The translations under genes and the position numbers were made by a program. From assembly GCA_028583605.1 (NCBI GenBank), contig CM053333.1, positions 11,120,638 to 11,184,637 on the forward strand: a stretch of DNA of 64,000 nt, given 5' to 3'. Origin of the DNA: Dastarcus helophoroides. Taxonomy: Eukaryota; Arthropoda; Insecta; Coleoptera; Bothrideridae. Shown here piece after piece: positions 45,969 to 57,188 of this stretch. Every line of letters begins with the position of its first letter. Positions within the stretch are counted from its first letter, which is position 1. The notes beneath the pieces are model-generated. The model searched no databases, was not told the origin of the DNA, and worked only from the letters and a program-made list of their open reading frames with translations.

Positions 45969-46660
45969 CTTCATGGTAGACCCTTATTGACCGGAAATAT
46001 TATGTTTTTTTCAATTTTATTATTTCTTCGGCCCAGTTTGGAAATATTTAAATTTTTATGGTTTGTTGACAATTTTCTAAACAGTTTTTAAAATGCGACT
46101 ACGTGATATTTAAATTTATTGAAAACGTCACTTCATGACAGTTCACAAATTAAGAGGTTAGTTTTTTTACATAGAATAGGAATGATGAAAAATAGGAGAC
46201 CAAAAATTAGATATGGAAAAAATAAAAATTTGTTTTTTTGATAAGTTAGGAAAATAAATAAAAAAAAACATAAAAAAAGGTTGTAGCACTTGACATCGAT
46301 GTTTCGCTCTCATTTGAGCTCGTCAGCAGTGCATAACATCGAAAGGAAACAATGAGGAAGAAATACTTAAAAATAAATTCTTCCTCATTGCTCCCTTTTT
46401 TTTATATTTTCCAAATTTATCAAAAAAACAAATTTTTATTTTTTCCATATCTAATTTTTGATCTCCTATTTTTCATTATTCCTATTCTATCTAAAATAAA
46501 CTAACCTCTTAATTTGTGAACTTTCATGAAGTGACGTTTTCAATAAATTTAAATATCACGTAGTCGCATTTCAAAAACTGTTTAGAAAATTGTCAACAAA
46601 CCATAAAAATTTAAATATTTCCAAACTGGGCCGAAGAAATGTTAAATAAATTGAAAAAAA
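45969..46660. mobile_element. Palindromic hammerhead-containing element with 14-bp target duplication
   Basis: The arms 46004-46255 and 46397-46660 are inverted copies (CTTCGGCCCAGTTTGG, ACTACGTGATATTTAAAT and others), differing by a few substitutions and small indels. The left side has 35 extra terminal bases (45969-46003). The direct repeat CAAGATGAAAACTT lies at 45955-45968 and 46661-46674 and looks like a target duplication. The 141-bp centre holds a hammerhead-like motif. A third arm copy lies at 63692-63810 and reaches the same CTTCATGGTAGACCC end. No protein is encoded. Confidence 0.85.
46286..46332 (-). ncRNA. Hammerhead ribozyme-like motif, family D
   Basis: On the minus strand CTGACGA (46326-46320) is followed by stem II GCTC/GAGC with hexaloop AAATGA, then GAAA (46305-46302). 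Stem III is CAT/ATG (46301-46299 with 46296-46294), followed by the cleavage triplet GTC (46294-46292). Stem I pairs GCACT (46332-46328) with AGTGC (46290-46286), with one A.G mismatch next to the core. All invariant core bases are present, so this is the best intact candidate in the window. Confidence 0.75.
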
Positions 46661-46674
46661 CAAGATGAAAACTT

Positions 46675-48258
46675 TGCAGGAATTTCAGGAAAAAGCAAAA
46701 AGTTCACGCAATTTATAAAAAATAGTTTTCAAAATTTCTCATTGATCTCAAATTTTGAGATGTAGAAATGGTTTTTTAAATTCAATTTTTTCCCGGAGAT
46801 TCGATTTTCAAACTCGAAATTTCGACCCTTCATAAAATTTTGTCCTTAATCTATTATAACCTTTTTTCTTAAAATGCAAGATTTAAAGCGAGAAAGCTTA
46901 AATTTTGACGATTTCATCGAAATTTTGGAAAAAATCGAACAGTTCATTGTGTTATTTTTAAAATATAGTCAAAATTCGGTGTTCAAACTAACAAAATTTC
47001 CTTTTCTACCACCAAAATGTCAGACAAATTTAGATTTTTTTAAGGCAATATTTACTTTAAGCTCAACTCCTTTAATAAAATATCAAGTTTAATATTAAGA
47101 TTTTTGAAAAAAATCTTTAGTTTGCCTATTTCAAATTTGTGCCAAGAATGAAAACTTTGCATTCAAATTTTTGAGCGAAAAATCAAATATTTTAGTATAT
47201 TGTCAGTCAATAATTTTAGGTTCAAATTCATAATCTGGGATTGACTTCAAATTTTGACTTTTTTCACTAACTTCGAGTTTCTCATAAACTTTGCTCTTTT
47301 GCTTGTAATATTGACACTAAACTTGGAATTACGAGACAAAAATTCGGAATCACTCGATATGAAAAAATGGATTGTAAATTTGGATAAAAGTGGATATTTC
47401 ACTAAAGAAATTTAAGTTTTTTTTTCTTTAAATTAAACCTCAGTTCTATGCATTTGTAGTTGTCGCCATATACCGGATAAAGTAAACGGATTGAGTAAAG
47501 TTAACCTTATTATGATTTACGAAGTGCTCAATTGCAGGAAAAGTTCAGGATCCCTTATTGGATAAATAAATTGCCTATTGATGTTCAGCGCAGCATAGAA
47601 ATGTTTACCTACTGAGAATTTGAATAACACATTTATTTACAATATCAAAAGCGCGACATTCTGCTTTAAAGCTTTACATAGCCAATATTATAGGCTAAAC
47701 AATTTATATAACCGGCGAATAAAGGAAAACTGCAGGTGAAATCAGCGAAAAAACAATTGACACATAAACTTCATAACTTGCATTCAATGCGATGCAGTAT
47801 CAGATTGCAATATATATACCTTCACTATCTATGAATTTATTATCAGGTTTAACTTTCTGCCTGAGCTACACGAAAACTATTCAGAGTTTAGTCGATTTAA
47901 CAAGAGTTCTTGCTATTTATTACCAATAACTTGGATCTGTTCAGAAATAATTCGTTATCATTTACCTGTACTTGCAAGATTTGATTGGACTTGCAGTATC
48001 ACATGGTTCAGATTGTAATATACTAGCTGTAAGGCCGGGTTTTGTTGCAAAGCTCAACTATAAAATTGAAATTTCTGCTTTTTCCTCTTCATTAGAAGTC
48101 TTTGTTGAAATTTGGATATTTAATCGAAATTTCGACTTTTTATCGAAATTTCAATTGCATCAAGGTTTTTAACTTTTTTTTGTCTAAATATCAAATTTAA
48201 TCTCGTAATTTGGACCATTTTCCACTTGAACATGAACCCAAATATTTTAATCGCGACA
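46675..48258. other. A/T-rich block, then unassigned sequence
   Basis: 46680-47430 is degenerate short-word sequence. 47430-48258 is ordinary AT-rich DNA with no recognised gene. Confidence 0.45.
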
Positions 48259-49640
48259 TTTTTTTTAAGTTTAATCCACTGTCAAAGGGTAACCCCATTG
48301 TGCCTTCAAAGCACTGTGAGTAGGATACGGAAACAAGGATAGATGGCCTTCTTAAACAAGAATAGGTTGTAATTTTTGGGGAAAATTTCTTTCGGTAACG
48401 AGTTCCATAGCTTGGAAATTCTGTAGAAAAAAGAGTTTCCGTAGACAGAAGTACTCACTGTGTCAAGCTGGACCGCACAGGAATTTGCTGCCTCCGACTG
48501 TCTTGTATACCTCAAGAATCTTGTCCTTGGGGGGATCAATCATATTAGTTTCTGCGAGTATCTTCCATGATAGTACTTGTAGAAAAGAAACCAGTCACTA
48601 ACCTTACGCCTGTGCTCTAGTGTTTCGAGAGAATTGGTTAAACTCTCATCATCAATTAGGCGAATCGCTCTTCTTTGAATTGAATCCAAATGAGCTAAAG
48701 TGTGCTTTGGGGCTAAACTCCAAACATAAGAACAGTATTCCAGTGTTAGTCTAACTTGAGCTTTGTATAGTGTGAGTAGCTGATGAGATGTGAAGCACTT
48801 TTTCGCCCAAAAAGAAAGCCTGGTTTCCGAGAGGCGGATTTGGCAATGGCGCGCACATGATCGTTAGTGCTCGCATTCATTCCTAAGATAGATAGATTAG
48901 ATCCCATCAGAAGGAGTTTACCGTCCATTAATATGTTTGTTGCATTATCTCTTGATATTTTATTAGAGAAAACTGTAGCCCTAGTTTTTGAAGCGTTGAA
49001 GTTGACCAAATTTTTCTTACCCCATTCCGCAATGATTTCAAGATCCCGATTAATCATCTGTATCTGCTGTTCCCTTAATCGATCTGAAGCAGCGACGGAT
49101 AATGGTTTGTCGGACAAAAAGATGGCACCAGGCTACTATCATTTGCGTAGTTGTATATAAGATTGGAAGTTAAAACTAAAAGATCGTTTATGTGTAACAG
49201 AAACAGAGTAGGAGACAGGGGAGGCCCCTGAGGTACCACTGCATTAAAATCGGATGCCATTGACGACGACCTGAAGAGATCTGTTAGCGAGAAATTGAAT
49301 ATCAAATGGCACAGTCCAGGAGGAAGACCATAAGATGTTAATTTGGTGAGAAGAGATCGGTGCTACACTCTGTCGAAAGCCTTTGAGATATCCAATGCCA
49401 TAATCCTAGCCTCACCATGTTTTTCCATAGCTGAGTTACAGATATGAGTAACTTATGCTAGTAGATCGCCAGTGGAGCGTTGTTGTTGTTCTGCCTCCCT
49501 TAAAGTTAATGGGCTTTCTGGTAGCCTTATGGGATATGAAAGATTCCGAGACATTTAGTAACTTTCTGTAACACTGCTGTTCCGCGGAAGTTAGGAAGTT
49601 AGTAACATGGTTTGGAAAACCCCGGTCTAGGATAAATAGG
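48259..49640 (-). pseudogene. Jockey/CR1-like LINE fragment, copy D
   Basis: The longest 5' reach of this family. On the minus strand: ESPLTLREAEQQQRSTGDLL, EARIMALDISKAFDRV (block A), SLLTKLTSYGLPPGLCHLI, VVPQGPPLSPTLFLLHINDL (block B), and YANDSSLV, the YADD box with D changed to N. Then SVAASDRLREQQIQMINRDL, FNASKTRATVFS, and the GRCSQELI-type tail. It ends in ATTAAACTTAAAAAAAA (minus strand) near 48259. Stops and frameshifts throughout. Confidence 0.85.
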
Positions 49641-50227
49641 CACTTGAGGACTTCTGTATATAAATAGTACCCTGAAAAGCTAAACTTTTGTCTGGTATAT
49701 TAGAAGATTCCTCTTTGGGCAGTTTCTCAAAAACTGTCTGGAAATATATAACTCAGTTCCGAAACCAAATATGTAATTCCGGCTGTTCGAGTTACTGAAC
49801 ATTTATTTCAAGTTTGTATGGTTTTGAACTCCTATTTTAGTTTTCCTCAGACTGGTTAATTATTTTTATTCATTGTTTAGATTATTTTGGAGAATTCTTG
49901 CTTTATTTTTCGTTACACCGCACCGGTTCATTTTAAACAACCAAAATTTAAAATATAGATACAATTATTTCCTATTTCAATTCATGGAAGTAATTGTATG
50001 ATAATAATTTGGGAAAATAATTCTGCATTAGTTACGCAATATTCGGGCTATATGCTCCAAAAAGATACCGCTATACCTGGTAGCGGGCATGGGGATAATG
50101 TGATAAACGTCTTTGTTGAGCTATGAAATCGTGAAACAATGCCTACTTTTGTCTGTCCTATACACATTAATCAGTATGAACGCGTTAGAAATCTTCATTT
50201 TAACGTTAGTGAATTTATTTCTGACGT
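49641..50227. other. No recognised gene
   Basis: Unassigned AT-rich sequence. Confidence 0.4.
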
Positions 50228-50542
50228 ATGCACGATCCATCGCATCATGTCCTCGGCGAGAATAATACAATTTCAGCAATTCCCAACCTGACTTATCGGG
50301 ATAATTTTCTCAATGAAGAATGGGTTGAAAAAGCGGGTGTATGTTCTGAGAAACGAGTGAAGAGAAAGATTGGAGCTGTAGTTGATTTGTTCCTTATACA
50401 ATGTGAAAGAATCTTGCACAATAAAATGTAACCATATAGTTTTTGCCACCGTGCAACCAGAGCTCATAAAATTATTTTTATGTAAGAAAATCAAAGTAAA
50501 AGTGACATTCCCGGTGACTTTGAATGATTCGATTCGAACGCT
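50228..50542. other. Coding-like island, strand uncertain
   Basis: A less AT-rich patch with plus-strand frames 50228-50431 (67 codons) and 50382-50738 (118 codons, the longest unassigned frame here). Neither has a recognisable domain or a clear splice context. Together with the minus-strand candidate exon next door it deserves a homology search. Confidence 0.25.
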
Positions 50543-50719
50543 TTATTGGTGGTTAGTCCTGACCTGGATATGCCACAAGATCCGTACCGAATTCTCTTCG
50601 GTCTTAGTCGATAAAGAATTTCTTAGTTGCAGCGGTGTTATACCGTCGTCGTACACTATTGCAGCACGGTCGATGCCCTCTACATGGACGTTCCTAACTG
50701 CTGAATGCCCATATTCATA
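50543..50719 (-). CDS. Candidate terminal exon, unrecognised
   Basis: On the minus strand CTCTTCTAGTATAG (AG at 50721-50720) could be an acceptor. The following 58 codons end at TAA 50545-50543. The peptide has balanced composition (GHSAVRNVHVEGIDRAAIVY, then DDGITPLQLRNSL) and no low complexity. An alternative acceptor TTATTTCAG lies about 25 bp upstream but would leave an in-frame stop. I do not recognise the protein. The opposite strand is also open here, so this is only a candidate. Confidence 0.35.
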   Translation of the reverse strand, partial: YEYGHSAVRNVHVEGIDRAAIVYDDGITPLQLRNSLSTKTEENSVRILWHIQVRTNHQ

Positions 50720-50744
50720 CTATACTAGAAGAGCTTAGTCCATT

Positions 50745-51734
50745 CTGAAATAATTTACTAACCACGTTTGCTTCCCTATCCCTAATCGCCTCCGACTTGC
50801 CTACCTCTAAAAAACGCACTAAAACTCATTTTTATTCATTTTTAGAGCGAGGAGTGCCGCTTTTTTACCTTCTCTTTCCCTTGCTCATCCCGCGGTCTTG
50901 CAAAAACCAACCCGGATTCTTATTCTGGATCATTTCATTTTCTAGGTTAATAACTTCGTTACGTTTCTAAAATGATGCGAAAAAACCAGTTGTTCATAGT
51001 GACAGCAGTTTGTATTCCACTGGGGAAAATACCACTCCAGTTATTAACTAGCTTGATCTGGCTCGATTACATTTTATGCAACTTTCAGGAAAGAATTTAA
51101 GATAAAATGGATTGACATTCTAACAATCTAACCGGTATTTTTTAAACAATATCACCTACCACTACGATATACTATTAGGTAAATCTACATCTAAATCGAG
51201 AAATAAATTTATTAAAGAACTTCGGAAATTACAAAAATTACTGAAATTCCTGGCGCATCCACCAGAATCGATAACTAATAAAATTGGCGGCATTCCTTTG
51301 TATTACGAATTTATTTAATTTAAAATCCGCCAAATCAAAGATCATAATTTTAAATAATAAGCATTTGAAACACATTATTAAAAATCAAAGATTAGTAATT
51401 AGCTACAAGCCCGGATTTTTTTTTTATTTTACCGAATTTTAGGACCAAATTAAACAAATACTGTTAATGTATCAGCAGTAGAGTAAGATGCCCTTGCATC
51501 TTGTTTATCTGGGCTCACTACTGATGATTGAAAACTTTGCATTTATTAAAGTTCAGGGTTACAGTTAAACTCAGCCTAAATATGACAAAATATGTCCCCT
51601 GTGTATATTTATTGAAGTGTTTTTTGAATTTTTCCTAAAAATGGCCTTCTAGAAAGTTGTTTAACGTAAAAGGTTTCCATTGAAAAGCTCTATTTTTTTT
51701 ATCATTTAGAATTATTCTAAATTGTAAATTTTTT
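50745..51734. other. No recognised gene
   Basis: AT-rich, unassigned. Confidence 0.4.
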
Positions 51735-52790
51735 TAAAATTTTAATCCACTTGCAAAGGGTAACCCCATTATGCCTTTAAAGCCCTGCGAGTAGAATGCG
51801 GAAACAAGGATAGATGGCGATGAACCGTCTTCTTAAACAAGGATAGGTTGTAATTTTTGGGGAGAACTTTCAGTAGCGAGTTCCATGGCTTGGAAATTCT
51901 ATAGAAAAAAGAGTCTCTGTAGAGAGAAGTCCTCACTGTGTCAAGGTGGCCCGCACAGGAATTTGCTGTCTCCGACTGTCTAGTATGCCGCAAGAATCTT
52001 GTCCTTGGGGGGATCAATCCTATTATTTCCTGCGAGCATCTTCCACCATAGTACTTGTAGAAAAGAGACAAGTCACCAACCATCCGCCTGTGCTCTAGTG
52101 TTTCGAGAGAATCGGTCAAACTCTCGGCATCAATTAGACGAATCGCTCTTCTTTAAATTGAATCTAAAAGAGCTAAAGTGTGATTTGGGACTGAACTCCA
52201 AACATGAGAACAGTATTCTAGTGTTGGCCTAACTTGAGCTTTGTATAGTGTCAGTAGCTGATGAGATGTAAAGTACTTTTTAGCTCTAAAAAAAGCCTGG
52301 CTTCTGAGAGGGGATTTGGCAATGGCACACACATGATCATCCGAAGAGAAGTTAGTGCTCGCATTCACTCGTGGGTTAGATAAATTAGATCCCATCGGAA
52401 GGATTTTACCGTCTATTAGTATATTTGTTGCATTATCCCTTGATGTTTTCTTAGAGAAAACTGCGGCCTGAGTTTTTGAAGCGTTAAAAGTTTCTTGCCC
52501 CATTCCAGAATAAATTCGAGATTTCGATTAATCATCTGTATCTGCTGTTCCCTTAGTCGATCTGAAGCAGCGACGGATAATGGTTTGTCGGAGAAAAAAC
52601 TCTTCTTTTTTCTCCGACAAACCATTATCCGTCTACTATCCGGCTACTATCATCTGCGTACTGTATATAGGATTGGAAGAGATCGTTTATGTGTAACAGA
52701 AGCCTAGGAGACAGGATAGACCCCTGAGGTACCCATGCATTAGTCGCGAATGTCTTGGATGAGATGCCATCGACGACGACCTTAAGAGAT
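51735..52790 (-). pseudogene. Jockey/CR1-like LINE fragment, copy E
   Basis: Minus strand: a remnant of the catalytic box as QYADDSSR (about 52650), the one copy here that keeps YADD. Then SVAASDRLREQQIQMINRNL, FNASKTQAAVFSKKTSRDN, YTLYKAQVRPTLEYCSHVW-like sequence, and LETLEHRRMVGDLSLFYKYY with GRCSQEIIGLIPPRTRFLRH (51769-52119). The 3' end is the shared GTGGATTAAA. A 28-bp perfect hairpin interrupts it at 52572-52633. Confidence 0.85.
52572..52633. repeat. Perfect 28-bp inverted repeat with 6-base loop
   Basis: The arms 52572-52599 and 52606-52633 are exact reverse complements around CTCTTC. The matching place in copy D (about 49095-49140) has no such duplication, so the right arm is a local inverted duplication of LINE sequence. 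Confidence 0.9.
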
Positions 52791-52974
52791 TATATTATTT
52801 CATTTTTATTAATGGTTTTCAAAAAATATTTTAAACCCAAAAACATTCTATTTTCTTGTTTCACAATAAGATATTTATCTATTCAGTTAAAAAAATTGGT
52901 TTTATTGCGATTTTTTTAAAATTTTTGAATATTTTTATATATACTTGGTTTGATTTTTAAATTGCGTATTTGTG

Positions 52975-53125
52975 TTTCACAAATTTCTCGTTCTTGTCTT
53001 ACTTTTTCTTGTTCTTGTTCTGTTCTTTCTGCAAGAATCATACAAGAAATTTGTGAGCGAGAACAAGACAAGAAATTCTTATAGCAAGAGCAAGACTTCT
53101 TGTCAAAAAGTTAGCAGGAAGCAAG
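52975..53125. repeat. CAAGA/TCTTG-rich imperfect palindrome
   Basis: TTTCTCGTTCTTGTCTTAC on the left and GAGCGAGAACAAGACAAG on the right form imperfect inverted symmetry. The region is built from TTCTTG/CAAGAA words like those at 54690-54880, possibly the other end of the same unit. Confidence 0.45.
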
Positions 53126-53767
53126 ATTTCTTTCTTTTTTTCAAGTTTTTTTTTAAAAGAAGCTTTACAACAGTATTTTTAAGCTTTTGTGAATACACAG
53201 TTCCTTCACAAATAATAAATTCCAAAAAACAGCAAGATCAAGTTCAATGTTCAATATTTTCTTAAAATGACACTACTTAGGTATCCATAATTTTAGAAAA
53301 AAATTAATTATTACCCAATTTTTTTCAAAAGTTTTAAAAGTTTCCTTAACTTTTAAGTTTTATTCTCTAAATTTCAATTTTCATTTCGATATTTCAATTT
53401 TTTCTCGAAATAAAAATTTTGACAACAAAATTTGGACTTTGACTCGATTTTCTTGAAACATTTTGACTTTGATTGCAAATTATTCCCCATTAAACTCAGC
53501 TTAGTTTAGATTTATTGAAACTATTGAATTTTAATCACAAGAGTTCAAATTTGAACTCTAAATTTCGGAAAATATTTGTTTAAGGATTTTCGGAAGCTAA
53601 ATCGAAAGTTTAAATTTAAAGTCGAAAATGTCAACTCTAATTTACAATTAAAAATCCAGGATTTGAGAAAAAGTTAAAATTTTTTGAAAAACTCTAATTT
53701 TTCTCAAACTATTGAACTTTCTAGTTTCAACGTAAGGCTTCTGAATTTCTTAAAGCATTTCGTATTT
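53126..53767. repeat. Degenerate A/T-rich short-word block
   Basis: Same class as 30741-33300. Confidence 0.45.
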
Positions 53768-53960
53768 GAAATACAAATCTTGTCCCCTGAAAACAAGAAA
53801 GATTAAAAAACACAACAAAAGTTGCTCAACGCGTTTCGATAGTCAAGCCATCATCTTCAGAGAGATACTCTAAAGCAATCCTTGTTGTGTTTTTTTAATC
53901 TTTCTTTGATTTGTATTCCAATTTTTATAGATAACCAAGGACCAATCCGTCGTTCCACCA
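53768..53960. mobile_element. PLE family C tails, head-to-head pair
   Basis: 53768-53867 is a minus-strand tail with core CTGAAGA and GAAA, stem II GATGG/CTATC (one pair weakened), and the stem I pair CTCT/AGAG truncated to CTCT/GAG by a small deletion. Immediately next, 53868-53960 is a plus-strand tail. It begins with CTCTAAAGCAATCCTTG, which corresponds to the sequence just 3' of the predicted cleavage point, so it lacks the ribozyme. Confidence 0.7.
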
Positions 53961-54680
53961 TTTTGAATTTTCCAGATTTTTTTCCAGAAATTTTCAGTTT
54001 TTTTTTTCAAATTATTCTGTTTCTATTATTTTTCAAAATTTTCAAATTAACATTTTTACTGCATACTATTTCAGGATGAAGGACCAGATCTAAAATTTTA
54101 TTGAAATGTTGAAAAATTCGACTTTGAAGTTAAAATTTTAAGTGAAAAATTTTAATTTATTCATCAAATTTTGAAAAATTAGAAATTTCAAAAAAGTTTA
54201 AAATGTCCAAATTAAACGTTGAGTGATTTCTTGCAATTTGGTTCGAATCTTAATTAAAAAAAATATTTAAGTTTTCCTAAAAGGTCGAAAATTCTTTTTT
54301 CTACAAACAAATTTTTCGACGTTTTAGGAAAACCCCAATTTTTTTTTTGAAATTTTAAGTTTACACTGAAATTTTGAAATTTCAGCTTCAGGTTTTGACA
54401 ATAAGATTACTTTGAAAAAAAAAACATGAAATTGTTACTAAAACAATGATTCTAATTTGGAAAGTTTTCTCTAAATATCAAGTTTTGCCTTTAGCCTAAA
54501 TTTAAAACTTATTTTCCGAAACTTCGATATTCGTTTAAGTATTGATTTTTGTAAAAAAAATTGGATTGAGAGCCTACATTTTCAATTTATCGTTTTATTT
54601 TGTCTTTACATCTTTATACATGATGTACTTTTTAAACTGACCGTGTCACAATTAATTCTGAATCTGTTTTGTTGTTACTC
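53961..54680. repeat. Degenerate A/T-rich short-word block
   Basis: As above, no open frame of note. Confidence 0.45.
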
Positions 54681-54689
54681 ATGCGCAAA

Positions 54690-54880
54690 ACAAATAAGCC
54701 AGCAAGAACAATAAAAAAGCAAGACCTTTGCTAGCAAGACCTTTGCTAGCAAGACAATCAAACCAGCAAGAAATTGGCAAAACAAGAAGTAAAACAACTT
54801 CTTGTCTTGCTCAGCAAGACGAGACAAGAAGTTGGATAGCAAGACAAAAAATCTTGCTTTGTGCATCACTATATGCGTAT
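54690..54880. repeat. CAAGAC-rich repeat with 15-bp tandem units
   Basis: GCAAGACCTTTGCTA is repeated in tandem near 54718-54750, followed by many AGCAAGAC/CTTGTCTTGC words in both orientations to about 54870. Confidence 0.65.
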
Positions 54881-56197
54881 GCAGACGTAGTTGTCTTGAA
54901 TAGTATATAAAAAGGAACCTCACTGTATTTATGTGGTCAGAAAATATTTGTTTTCCTTCCAGAATATATTTTGATCAGTTCTTTGATTTAATTTATCGCT
55001 TATTAGTGGTCGCAGGCGACCAATAATGCGAAATAACAATAAATTATCTAGAAATACTCTCTCGAGTTGACTCCCAATTTTGTGATATTTTATCCCCACG
55101 GCTAGGACAAAATATTAAAAAACGCAGTATCCCCATTTAAGCTTTTGATTTGATCTATTAGTTATTTGCCAACAGTCGATTTACATCCGGTGGCTGCTGG
55201 ATTAAGGGCTAATTCGGAAGCACTAAAAGATAAAAAGAAACTAAAATAATTAGCGTCCATTTTGAAAGTAGATCAATTGAATTTCTATGCACCGGCGTTA
55301 TTAACAAAAGCTGCTTTCGTTTGAATCGTAGTTTTAAAAAACGTTCATTAAATTTGTCCATAAATTCGAATCTATACACGGTTGATTGTGCCTCTGTAGA
55401 GTCAATTTGTCTGCAGCGAATTAGATCATAGAAATATCCACAATTATTTGGTTAGCGGTAGCCATATGGCCGATATGGGTCAGAATTTCAAATAAAAATT
55501 GTTTCTCTTTTGTTGCTTAAAACAATCATGAAACTGGATGAATTCGCGGATTATTAAAAACAATGTCCTTTTGTTACTGATACTTGGATTTTGTCAGATT
55601 AATTCCAGAGGATTAACGTTGACGTATAAATTATATGTTGCTATTAATTGTCTCACGTTGCACCTTGCCAGGTTTTCCACGCATCGTGTTGATTATTTCA
55701 CTTCTGAGAAATGACTAGACGGCCAATTACTTAAATATATTTAGGCACCTAATTAGCTACTCTTCTTCTTGCCGTTTCATCTCGTATAAAGCTACATTAA
55801 ATATTCCAGGTTAGATGAAAGAAAATATTTTTTCTTTGTGGATTCCTTGTCAGATCTTAGGGGAGCCATATTTCACTTCCACAGTTATTCATTGTTGGCG
55901 ATTAATACGTCTGTGATTCCGTTAAAATAAAGACAACATACAAAATAGAAAGAGGCACCCAAAGGCACAGAGAGCAAGGCCTACGGTAACAAATTTGCCA
56001 CTAGAAGTAATTATATCTGCTAAAGCCTAACTTTGATGTATACAAAATGTAAACATAAGGAAAAATTGGTCCAACCTAATGTGGTACATTTTTGAAGTCT
56101 ACTGATCATATTTTTTTTGCACTACTCTGTAACACAGTAGATTTGTTAATCTACTGATAATAATCAACGGAAACTGAGCTATAAAAATGAACATTAT
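54881..56197. other. No recognised gene
   Basis: Ordinary AT-rich DNA, unassigned. Confidence 0.4.
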
Positions 56198-56427
56198 GGT
56201 AGGTGTCCATTTGAGAGTAAAACTCGCGGAACTAGCTCTCGAGAGTGTTCCCGCAAGTTGACACATGTTTGCGAGCACATGTTCGAGAGTATCAGTGTGA
56301 CTATCGGAGAGTTTTGTGTCGATAGCGGCATCTCAAGTGTATACGAATTCTTTTCACTAGCGGAGAGTTACTTGCGAAAATCGAACACGTTTCGAATTTT
56401 GCGAGTTCTCGCAGAAGTATTTTCAAA

Positions 56428-56585
56428 ATGACCGGCAAAAAAGAGTGGTCGAAAGACGAAATTATGAATTTAATTCGCATTTATGAAGAAAATCCATCGT
56501 TATGGGACTAATAAAAACAAAATTTCAAGCTGAGAGGAAAAAAGAAGCCAAATTATTTACATTTACACAAACTGGAGTTTGAGTT
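56428..56585 (+). pseudogene. MADF/Myb-like N-terminus (Harbinger accessory protein)
   Basis: Plus strand: ATG at 56428 begins MTGKKEWSKDEIMNLIRIYE, then ENPSLWD followed by two stop codons. Conserved W..EEI..LI..Y.ENP.LWD is the start of the MADF DNA-binding domain. Harbinger elements encode such a protein, which helps the transposase bind and enter the nucleus. After the stops the frame still reads KQNFKLRGKKKP, so it is a short mutated remnant. Confidence 0.65.
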
Positions 56586-56630
56586 ACCTAAATTAAATTT
56601 TATTAATAACAATTTTTTTTCTACTCATTG

Positions 56631-56990
56631 CTAGTATGATAATACATATTTTCCTGATGCTAGAAAACGCAATGTTACTATTATCCGATCATGAACAGAA
56701 ATCGCATCTTTTTTTGTGTCCAATTTGCCTACTGATGACCCGATTGAATCAATGATATATTGAAGTTGAACTGCATTTATTCGTACAAAATTTCGGAATT
56801 GCTGAGCATTTTCAAATTTTAGTTTACTTGTCAATATAGAGCATGCCCCCAACTTGGCCCTTAGTTCAATACGTGGCTTTACCCAACAGCTATGTTTTCT
56901 TGGCTTTTTTAATAAAGCAAAACCAATAATAATCGCTCGCCATTTTTCATCATTCATTTTTTGATCACTTTTTACTTTTGCCTTTTGCCT
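56631..56990 (-). pseudogene. PIF/Harbinger transposase N-terminus
   Basis: Minus strand 56957 down: KPRKHSCWVKPRIELRAKLG, then FENAQQFRNFVRINAVQLQY, IIDSIGSSVGKLDTKKDAIS and RIIVTLRFLASGKY. This is the N-terminal region of HARBI1-type transposases (CWVRPW, F.NF.RM, TLRFLATG). The DDE catalytic domain is entirely missing, cut by an internal deletion at about 56600. Confidence 0.85.
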
Positions 56991-57188
56991 TTTGCCTCAA
57001 CCAGCATTAAACTGAAATTCGCAGAAATTGATCGCTAATAGTGGATACGCTTTCCGCGAGAGCCTCATCCGAGAGATTTTCGTACCTTCCGAAAGTTAAA
57101 CTTTGTGAAATCGTCTCTCAAATGGCAACTCATTTTTTAGTACTCTCGCGATAGACTCGCGCAAGTTACTTTCAAATGGATACCTACC

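Larger units (their letters stand above)
56198..57188. mobile_element. PIF/Harbinger deletion derivative, 991 bp
   Basis: The ends are GGTAGGTGTCCATTTGAGAG and, from the right, GGTAGGTATCCATTTGAAAG. Remnants of both Harbinger proteins lie inside, on opposite strands: a MADF/Myb-like start at 56430 and a transposase N-terminus at 56631-56957. Subterminal CTCGCG/CGAGAG words are dense in both ends. A 3-bp target duplication is not clear (TAT against TTT). Confidence 0.8.
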
